Assembly (NCBI GenBank): GCA_016214425.1
Contig: JACRON010000187.1
Coordinates: 1-7,816, forward strand
Length of the DNA: 7,816 nt
Origin: Nitrospirota bacterium
GTDB taxonomy: Bacteria > Nitrospirota > CAKKRA01 > 9FT-COMBO-42-15
Direction: 5' to 3'
In this document: positions 1-5,099 of the stretch, piece after piece
Layout of the letters: every line of letters starts with the position of its first letter
Position numbering within the stretch: position 1 is the first letter of the stretch
Translations under genes and position numbers: made by a program
The notes under the pieces: generated by a model
The model's database searches: none
What the model was told of the DNA's origin: nothing
What the model saw: only the letters and a program-made list of their open reading frames with translations

Positions 1-357
1 AATCCAGAGAGGCTGGAATACTATAATTATTGGCGGTTGAGCGGTGATATGACCTATCATCTTATAAGAGACCTTTTGATGCTTTCAGGCCATGGTTATT
101 ACATGGTAAATAGGTATCCTGATTCAGAAAATAGCAGAAGAGACCATATATGGAATGCAGGGGGAGGAATAAGTTATCGCGCAGCAGACTGGCTTCTTTT
201 TTCCCTTGAATATAATCATACTGCAAGAAATTCCAATATACCTGGGCTGCATTATGCAGAAAATAGTTATCTTGCCAGAGTTACAATAAGCTATAGGTAT
301 AGCACAGCAGGGAGAACAGAATTAATAAGAAGAGGAGAGGAGAGAGATGCAGAGTAG
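1..357 (+). CDS. Outer-membrane beta-barrel protein, C-terminal part (EPS/PEP-CTERM locus type)
   Basis: The frame is open from the first base of the window, so the gene starts upstream and only the last 118 residues are visible; the ATG at 37 is internal. The visible part alternates polar and aromatic/hydrophobic residues in short stretches ending in tyrosines or tryptophans (YYNYWRLSGDMTYH, WLLFSLEYNHTAR, SYLARVTISYRY), which is typical of transmembrane beta-strands. The last strand, ending SYRY, looks like a terminal barrel strand. After it comes a charged tail of about 18 residues (TELIRRGEERDAE) whose codons double as the ribosome-binding site of the next gene, with an 11-base overlap. 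Barrel proteins of this kind (PEP-CTERM-associated, or putative beta-barrel porin 2) are known next to chain-length determinant and kinase genes in exosortase EPS loci. Position and style suggest a role in polysaccharide secretion; that role is inferred. It could instead be another EPS-locus porin. Confidence 0.7.
   Translation, partial: NPERLEYYNYWRLSGDMTYHLIRDLLMLSGHGYYMVNRYPDSENSRRDHIWNAGGGISYRAADWLLFSLEYNHTARNSNIPGLHYAENSYLARVTISYRYSTAGRTELIRRGEERDAE
333..340 (+). promoter_or_regulatory. Ribosome-binding site of the chain-length determinant gene
   Basis: AGGAGAGG lies in a purine-only run about 6-9 bases before the ATG at 347 and fits a Shine-Dalgarno site. It lies inside the last codons of the upstream barrel gene, so the two genes overlap and are probably translationally coupled. 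It supports ATG 347 as the start. Confidence 0.7.
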
Positions 358-1795
358 TCAATTTACCATAAAGGATTATATAGATATCTTTTTGCAGAGG
401 TGGAGGCTCATAGCTGTCTTTATTTTGATTATTCCGCCAATAGTATATCTTATTGGCTTAAAACTGCCAAAGATATATCGTTCAACAACCCTTATACTTA
501 TTGAGCAGCAGCAGATATCCCTTGAATATATCAGACCAACAGTTGGCGCAAGGATAGAAGAGCAGTTGCAAACCATATCGCAGCAGATAATGAGCAGGAG
601 CCTTATTGAAAGGGTAATTATTGCATTAAATGTATATGGCTCATCAAAGATGCCGATGGAGTCAAAAGTAGATACGATGCGCAGCAATATAGAGATACAG
701 GTAAGGGGAAACAATGCCTTTACTTTGTCATTTAAAGGAAATGAGCCTGAAACAGTAATGAAGGTTGTTAATATGCTCGCCTCTCTTTTTACAGAAGAAA
801 ATCTGAAGGTAAGGGAGCAGCAGGCTGCAGGGACCTCTGAGTTTCTTGAAAATGAACTAAAATTGATAAAGGGAAAGTTAGAGGCAAAGGAAAAGGCGCT
901 TAAGGAATATAAAACTCAATATATCGGGGAGCTTCCTGAGCAGCAGCAGGCAAATCTGGCATCTTTAAATAGATTTCAATTAGAGCTTCAGACAACAACA
1001 GAGGCCTTACGGGCTGCAGAGGACAGGATGGTGATTATCCAGAGGCAGGCAGAGGATAGAAAAAGGGAGTTGGAAAGGCAGGTTGAGACTAATCCGCTTC
1101 AAAACAGGTTGGATACACTCAGGACGCAGCTTGCTGATCTTCAGTCAAGATATTCTGATAAATATCCTGATATCCCTCGTTTAAAAAGGGAGATAAAAGA
1201 AACTGAGGAAAAGCTCAAGAATGAGATGGAATCAAAAAAGGACGAACCGAGGGCAAGGCTTAATACAGACCCTCTTTACCAGAATATGCTTAATCAATTC
1301 AGCAATATTGAATTTGAAGTATTAACCTTAAAAGAGAGGCAAAAGAGTATTTTAGAGCAGGCCAAGCTCTATCAGCAGCGGGTAGAGAATACCCCTGCAA
1401 GGGAGCAGCAGTTGTTAACATTAAGCAGGGACTATGATAATCTTAAGGCAAACTACAATTCCTTATTAAATAGAAAACTTGAGGCGCAGTTGTCTGAAAA
1501 CCTTGAAAAGAGGCAGAAAGGCGAGAGGTTCAGGATTGTTGATCCTGCAAACCTTCCTCAGGTGCCTTACTGGCCTGATAAGAAGATGATCCTGCTGGTT
1601 GCCCTTATGTTGGGCGCTGGCACTGGGTTTGGTACCGTTTTTTTAATAGAATTTATGATTTCAGGCTTTAAAAAACCACAAGAGGTGGAGGATGCAATAG
1701 GGTTGCCTGTTTTTGCCACTATACCGAATTTTTTTTCAAGTGCGCCAAAAAAAGGTTTAAACAATATATGGTTTTCAATTAAGAGGAATAAATAA
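347..1795 (+). CDS. Wzz-type polysaccharide chain-length determinant (XrtA/PEP-CTERM-associated)
   Basis: This 482-residue inner-membrane protein is predicted to set exopolysaccharide chain length as a polysaccharide co-polymerase. The architecture is clear: a short cytoplasmic N-terminus (FTIKDYIDIFLQRW), a first membrane segment at about residues 20-38, a Wzz domain to about 150, a long periplasmic coiled coil rich in K, E and Q (about 160-300), a GNVR-type segment (DYDNLKANYNSLLNRKLEAQ at 362-381, then FRIVDPANLPQVPYWPDK at 395-412), a second membrane segment at about 413-436, and a short cytoplasmic tail containing EVEDAIGLPVFATIP. There is no fused kinase domain; the tail stops where the kinase of fused Wzc proteins would begin, and a separate kinase gene follows immediately. 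Length and domain order match the family of exosortase-type EPS loci known as PEP-CTERM chain-length determinants. The gene is intact. Which polymer it acts on cannot be read from the sequence. Confidence 0.9.
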   Translation: MQSSQFTIKDYIDIFLQRWRLIAVFILIIPPIVYLIGLKLPKIYRSTTLILIEQQQISLEYIRPTVGARIEEQLQTISQQIMSRSLIERVIIALNVYGSSKMPMESKVDTMRSNIEIQVRGNNAFTLSFKGNEPETVMKVVNMLASLFTEENLKVREQQAAGTSEFLENELKLIKGKLEAKEKALKEYKTQYIGELPEQQQANLASLNRFQLELQTTTEALRAAEDRMVIIQRQAEDRKRELERQVETNPLQNRLDTLRTQLADLQSRYSDKYPDIPRLKREIKETEEKLKNEMESKKDEPRARLNTDPLYQNMLNQFSNIEFEVLTLKERQKSILEQAKLYQQRVENTPAREQQLLTLSRDYDNLKANYNSLLNRKLEAQLSENLEKRQKGERFRIVDPANLPQVPYWPDKKMILLVALMLGAGTGFGTVFLIEFMISGFKKPQEVEDAIGLPVFATIPNFFSSAPKKGLNNIWFSIKRNK

Positions 1796-2287
1796 ATGAT
1801 AAAAGGTCTTATTGAAAAAATAATGGAGATGAAGGATATTCTGAAAAAGGATAATATACCGCCTCATGAAAAGACCATCCGGTCAGGGAATATCCAGACA
1901 GTGATAACTGAACAATACAGGCTTTTGCGGTCAAAGCTTAGCAGCTTAAATGGCAGCCATGTCAACAAGGTTATTGCTGTTACCAGCACACAGAAGGGAG
2001 AGGGCAAAAGTATAACATCTGTTAATCTGGCAATTGTTATGGCAGAGGATACAAAGAAGAAGGTTCTTTTAATAGACGGTGACATGAGAAAACCGTCAAT
2101 TCACACCTTCTTTAACTGTAAATCAGAATATGGCCTGGTTGATCTATTAACAAATAAAATTGATATAGAATCTATATTGATTCCGTCAGGGGTAAGTAAT
2201 CTAACAATATTGCCTGCTTGGCGATGTTGTAGATGGAATATTGTTGGTTGTCAAGGCAGAGACAACGCCAAAAGAAAGGGTGCTTGA
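1796..2287 (+). pseudogene. CpsD/CapB-type tyrosine autokinase, N-terminal part of a broken gene
   Basis: The start follows the stop of the chain-length gene with no gap, with an AGAGG site about 9 bases upstream. Residues 39-48 (EQYRLLRSKL) match the conserved segment before the ATPase core of bacterial tyrosine kinases. Residues 62-72 (VTSTQKGEGKS) are the Walker A motif and residues 90-100 (VLLIDGDMRKP) the Walker A' motif. Homology continues to LTILPA at about 136-141, then stops: the last 22 residues (WRCCRWNIVG... to the stop at 2285-2287) are out-of-frame translation. The expected next block, with the PSELL region and the Walker B motif (usually IID[ST]PP), is absent, and the true C-terminus reappears in another frame from 2217. 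Intact members phosphorylate themselves on a tyrosine-rich tail and control the Wzz partner. Without Walker B this product should be inactive as a kinase. Family assignment is firm; whether the lesion is biological or an assembly error is open. Confidence 0.85.
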
Positions 2288-2372
2288 TGCCCTGAAAAGC
2301 CTTAATAAGGAAAATATCATTGGCGTGGTGCTCAATGATTCAAGAAGGAGACTGCCCAAGATATATTACTAA
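2217..2372 (+). pseudogene. CpsD/CapB-type tyrosine autokinase, detached C-terminal fragment
   Basis: In the third forward frame this stretch encodes 51 residues beginning LGDVVDGILLVVKAETTPKE and ending NIIGVVLNDSRRRLPKIYY before a stop. The D-x-VDG-hLLVVKA-x-TT pattern followed by hhGVVLND is the standard C-terminal part of CpsD/CapB and ParA-like kinases, and the final tyrosine pair resembles the tail these kinases phosphorylate. It overlaps the out-of-frame end of the N-terminal part. About 45 codons that normally lie between LTILPA and this block are missing, estimated from memory of family members rather than an alignment. It has no start codon or ribosome-binding site of its own, so it is a remnant, not a separate gene. 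Confidence 0.8.
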
Positions 2373-2393
2373 TTTTATTTTTTTTATATTATT

Positions 2394-3791
2394 ATGATTA
2401 AACTATTTAACAGATATTATTCAATAAAGGATATTCTCTTTTTTCTTATTGAGAGTTTTTTGATCTTTGTTTCTGTGATACTGGCTGCCTATATCCGCTT
2501 TAAAATAACAAATTTCTGGCTGTCGGATTACTATGCTATAGGCTTTAAGGCAATGCTTATTACATTTATATGCCAGTTGAGCCTTTACTATAGCGACCTG
2601 TATAATACCAAGATTATAAGGACAAGGCAGGAGACTATAATAAGGTCATTGCAGGCGATTGGCGTTGCCGCAGTTATCCTGTCTATTGTCTACTATGCAA
2701 TTCCAGGCTTGATAATCGGCCGCGGCATTTTTCTAATAAGCATTTTTATTCTATCAATTACAACTATTACCTGGCGACTCTTTTACTCCTGGACAATTGA
2801 TATAAAAGCCCTTGATGAAAAGATACTGATTGTCGGTACAGGTGAGACAGCAAAGGATATAGCAAAGAGGCTCCTTAATAAAGAGAAGGTTGGATACAAT
2901 ATTGTTGGTTTTATAAGTGTAGATGATGCTACATTGGTAGGAAAGAGCCTTGTAAACCCTACGGTCGTAGGGACATATAATGATATATGCGGGATTGTAG
3001 AGAGAGAGGGCATTAGCAAGATCATTGTTGCCCTTTCAGAGCGCAGGGGAAGACTGCCTCTTGATACACTTCTAAGATGCAGGCTGAATGGGATTAAGAT
3101 AGAGGATGATTCAACTTTCTATGAAGGTATTAATGGCAAGATACGGCTTGAAAGCCTGAGGCCGAGCTGGCTAATATTTTCTGACGGATTCAAAAAATCA
3201 TGGGGTTCAATCGTAACAAAAAGATTATTGGACATTGTGGCATCGCTAATGTTATTAATAATGATGTTGCCGGTCATGCTCCTTGTAGCGATACTAATAA
3301 AACTTGATTCAAAAGGGCATGTTTTCTTTAAACAGGAGAGGATAGGTCAGGACGGAAACATATTCACACTACTAAAGTTTCGCTCCATGAGGGAGGATGC
3401 AGAGTCAGGGTTAGGCCCTGTGTGGGCAAAGAAGGATGATGATAGGGCGACAAAATTGGGCAGGATACTCAGAAAGACGAGGCTTGATGAACTGCCTCAA
3501 CTGATAAATGTTTTAAAAGGTGATATGAGCTTTGTAGGCCCAAGGCCTGAGAGGCCATTCTTTGTGGAGCAGTTAAAGGAGAAGATACCTTACTACAGCC
3601 TTCGGGAATCAGTAAGACCAGGGGTAACAGGCTGGGCGCAGATATGCTATCCCTATGGCGCATCAGTAGAGGATGCATACGAAAAGCTTCAGTATGATTT
3701 ATACTACATTAAAAATATGTCCTTTCTATTAGACCTTACCATTATATTTGAAACTGCTAAAGTAGTTCTGTTAGGCAGGGGTTCAAGATAG
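2394..3791 (+). CDS. Polyprenyl-phosphate sugar-1-phosphate transferase (EPS initiating enzyme, EpsB-like)
   Basis: This 465-residue membrane enzyme is predicted to transfer a sugar-1-phosphate from a UDP-sugar to undecaprenyl phosphate, the first committed step of EPS repeat-unit assembly. The N-terminal half has about four membrane segments (roughly 13-33, 50-66, 85-104 and 108-128), then a Rossmann-like nucleotide-binding domain with VGTGETAK at 147-154. The C-terminal catalytic domain starts with KRLLDI at 276-281 and a membrane helix to about 302, followed by FFKQERIGQDG (311-321), KFRSM (328-332), TRLDELPQL (362-370, holding the conserved Asp-Glu pair), GDMSFVGPRPERP (376-388) and RPGVTGWAQI (408-417). 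All signature blocks are present and the length is normal for the family. It most resembles PEP-CTERM-associated sugar transferases. It starts 21 bases after the broken kinase gene with an AT-rich leader and no clear Shine-Dalgarno site. The donor sugar is not determinable here; glucose would fit the galU neighbour. Confidence 0.92.
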   Translation: MIKLFNRYYSIKDILFFLIESFLIFVSVILAAYIRFKITNFWLSDYYAIGFKAMLITFICQLSLYYSDLYNTKIIRTRQETIIRSLQAIGVAAVILSIVYYAIPGLIIGRGIFLISIFILSITTITWRLFYSWTIDIKALDEKILIVGTGETAKDIAKRLLNKEKVGYNIVGFISVDDATLVGKSLVNPTVVGTYNDICGIVEREGISKIIVALSERRGRLPLDTLLRCRLNGIKIEDDSTFYEGINGKIRLESLRPSWLIFSDGFKKSWGSIVTKRLLDIVASLMLLIMMLPVMLLVAILIKLDSKGHVFFKQERIGQDGNIFTLLKFRSMREDAESGLGPVWAKKDDDRATKLGRILRKTRLDELPQLINVLKGDMSFVGPRPERPFFVEQLKEKIPYYSLRESVRPGVTGWAQICYPYGASVEDAYEKLQYDLYYIKNMSFLLDLTIIFETAKVVLLGRGSR

Positions 3792-3794
3792 AGA

Positions 3795-3823
3795 TTGACT
3801 TTTTTCCATCTCTCTTATAATAT
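3795..3823 (+). promoter_or_regulatory. Candidate sigma70-type promoter for galU
   Basis: TTGACT (3795-3800) matches the -35 consensus at 5 of 6 positions. Two overlapping -10 candidates follow: a perfect TATAAT at 3816-3821 after a short 15-base spacer, and TAATAT at 3818-3823 after 17 bases. It lies about 50 bases before the galU start, in the only sizeable gap between the EPS genes and galU, so galU can probably be transcribed independently. No convincing terminator precedes it, so read-through from the EPS operon also seems likely. Confidence 0.45.
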
Positions 3824-3873
3824 TAAATATAATCCTTAAGTTTCAAAAAACAAGTGAAAGGTTTTATAAGCAT

Positions 3874-4743
3874 ATGAAAAAGATTAGGAAAGCTGTCTTT
3901 CCTGCAGCAGGGCTTGGCACAAGGTTCTTGCCTGCTACAAAGGCATCGCCAAAGGAGATGCTTCCCCTTGTTGACAAGCCGCTCATCCAGTATGTGGTTG
4001 AAGAGGCTGTTGATTCAGGCATTGAGGATATAATAATAGTAACAGGCCGGGGCAAGCATGCGATAGAAGACCATTTTGATGTCTCCTTTGAGCTTGAGCA
4101 CAATTTAAGAGAGAAGGGAAAGACAAAGCTCCTTGAAGAGGTGCAGAGGATATCAAATTTAGTAAACTTCAGTTATGTAAGACAGAAGGAGCCTTTGGGC
4201 CTTGGCCATGCAATCCTTTGCGCAAAACATCTTGTTGGAGACGAGCCCTTTGCAGTTCTGCTTGGAGATGATATAATAGATTCAAAGGTGCCTGCATTAG
4301 CGCAGATGATAAAGATTTACAAAAAGTATGGAACAAGCATCCTTGGCATAGAAGAGGTGCCAAAGGATAAAACGCAGCATTACGGCGTTATAAAGCCGGA
4401 GAGAATGGAGGATGGTGTCTTCAGGATTATTGATTTGGTAGAGAAACCAAAGCCAAAAGAGGCGCCGTCTAATTTGGCTATTATTGGCAGATACATACTT
4501 GAGCCAGAGATATTTGAGGTCATGGAAAAGACAAGGCCTGGAAAGCTTGGCGAGCTTCAACTTACAGATGGTTTGAAGAATCTTCTTTCTTCACAGCAGA
4601 TATACGGCTATAAAATAAGCGGCAGGCGCTATGATGCGGGCGATAAACTTGGGTTTTTGAAGGCGACTGTGGAATTCGGGCTTAAGAACACTGAATTTGG
4701 CAGGGAATTCAGGGATTATCTTAAGAAGTTAAGTCTTGATTAG
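3874..4743 (+). CDS. galU: UTP--glucose-1-phosphate uridylyltransferase GalU
   Basis: A complete 289-residue cytoplasmic enzyme that makes UDP-glucose and pyrophosphate from UTP and glucose-1-phosphate. The N-terminal nucleotide-binding signature is intact: FPAAGLGTRFLPATKASPKE at 9-28 followed by MLPLVDKP. Other family blocks are RQKEPLGLGHA (103-113), the metal-binding LLGDD (129-133), VEKPKP (189-194), GRYIL (205-209), GELQLTD (226-232) and RYDAGDKLGFLKA (252-264). The length is typical of bacterial GalU. A GAAAGG site at 3856-3861, 12 bases before the ATG, is a somewhat distant ribosome-binding site. The start gives the usual short basic leader (MKKIRKAVFPAAG). Immediately downstream of an EPS operon, its likely role is supplying UDP-glucose for polysaccharide synthesis. 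RmlA- and GlmU-type nucleotidyltransferases share the fold, but the KEMLP and YDAGDKLGF motifs favour GalU. Confidence 0.95.
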   Translation: MKKIRKAVFPAAGLGTRFLPATKASPKEMLPLVDKPLIQYVVEEAVDSGIEDIIIVTGRGKHAIEDHFDVSFELEHNLREKGKTKLLEEVQRISNLVNFSYVRQKEPLGLGHAILCAKHLVGDEPFAVLLGDDIIDSKVPALAQMIKIYKKYGTSILGIEEVPKDKTQHYGVIKPERMEDGVFRIIDLVEKPKPKEAPSNLAIIGRYILEPEIFEVMEKTRPGKLGELQLTDGLKNLLSSQQIYGYKISGRRYDAGDKLGFLKATVEFGLKNTEFGREFRDYLKKLSLD

Positions 4744-4765
4744 TTCATGCTGAAAAATTTATCAT
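4736..4765 (+). promoter_or_regulatory. Weak candidate promoter for the hsp20-lon unit
   Basis: TTGATT (4736-4741, overlapping the galU stop) and TATCAT (4760-4765, one mismatch to TATAAT) are separated by 18 bases. Transcription would start near 4772, right at the left arm of the palindrome at 4774-4810. No sigma32-type heat-shock promoter was recognised. The region is AT-rich, so chance matches are likely. Confidence 0.25.
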
Positions 4766-4773
4766 GAAGTTGA

Positions 4774-4810
4774 TAATTAGTTGCCACATTTTTTCAATGG
4801 CAACTAATTA
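4774..4810 (+). terminator. Perfect 13-bp inverted repeat: galU terminator or heat-shock operator
   Basis: TAATTAGTTGCCA (4774-4786) and TGGCAACTAATTA (4798-4810) are exact reverse complements separated by an 11-base T-rich loop. As RNA this forms a strong stem-loop 31 bases after the galU stop, followed by AATTTT. It may therefore be a rho-independent terminator, although the T-tract is short. It ends only 15 bases before the hsp20 ATG and its arms have the TTAG...CTAA layout of heat-shock CIRCE operators without the CIRCE core, so an operator role is an alternative. The structure is certain; the role is not. Confidence 0.5.
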
Positions 4811-4825
4811 AATTTTGGTGCAAAG

Positions 4826-5071
4826 ATGGTAGCATCACCAAAGGGCAGACTGTATCAGTTAAATATCGTTGCTGAGACAAACTATATCAAACAGCGGAGC
4901 GAAAAAGATCTTTTACAAAGATTGCCCGAGGAGACAGAGTTTCCCTTTCTTGACCTTTTTGAAAGGGCTGGCGATTTTGTAATAAAGGCTGATTTGCCAG
5001 GGGTTAATAAGGAGGATATCAGCATTAAACTTTTTAATAATATCGCTACTATTGAGGGAATTAAAAGTTAA
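4826..5071 (+). pseudogene. Small heat-shock protein (Hsp20/alpha-crystallin), N-terminal part of a broken gene
   Basis: The readable frame gives 81 residues. Residues 1-37 are an unremarkable N-terminal arm. From FPFLDLFERAGDFVIKADLP onward the start of an alpha-crystallin domain is clear: the strand FVIKADLPGVNKEDISIKL and then NNIATIEGIK correspond to the first third of the domain. It then stops at TAA (5069-5071), before the conserved arginine strand and the characteristic G-V-L-T-hxhP block that every functional Hsp20 has. The C-terminal end is recognisable in another frame from 5058. Intact proteins are ATP-independent holdases, usually about 140-150 residues and oligomeric. This product lacks most of the domain and should not fold as one. 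No clear Shine-Dalgarno site precedes the ATG, but a stop codon in frame at 4805 and the lack of other starts between make 4826 the best choice. Confidence 0.75.
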
Positions 5072-5099
5072 AATTGAGATTGAAGGAGGTGTAAAGTGA
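5058..5099 (+). pseudogene. Hsp20 C-terminal tail fragment, overlapping the lon start
   Basis: In the third forward frame 5058-5099 reads ELKVKIEIEGGVK then TGA. A short basic tail with an I-x-I motif (IEI) is the usual C-terminal extension of Hsp20 proteins, which docks on neighbouring subunits. The TGA at 5097-5099 overlaps the lon GTG at 5096-5098 (GTGA), the layout expected of adjacent genes in an operon. This supports the frame as the original hsp20 ending rather than chance. About 50-60 codons between TIEG and this tail are missing, a rough estimate from typical family length. The fragment is short, so confidence is moderate. Confidence 0.55.
5083..5089 (+). promoter_or_regulatory. Strong ribosome-binding site of lon
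   Basis: AAGGAGG, followed by T, is a near-perfect Shine-Dalgarno sequence 6 bases before the GTG at 5096. It fixes GTG 5096 as the lon start and lies inside the remnant hsp20 tail. Confidence 0.85.

Noticed and set aside
376..714. A 112-codon minus-strand open frame inside the chain-length determinant gene.
   Set aside because: Antisense to a well-recognised gene, cysteine/isoleucine-rich, with no family motif.
2210..2225. Programmed +1 frameshift joining the two kinase halves.
   Set aside because: Even a perfect shift would produce a protein without the Walker B block, so frameshifting cannot restore function, and no slippery sequence is evident.
3790..3813. Weak inverted repeat AGAGAT...ATCTCT after the sugar-transferase stop, considered as a terminator.
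   Set aside because: Only six A/T-rich pairs with a 12-base loop and no following T-tract; it overlaps the likely galU promoter.
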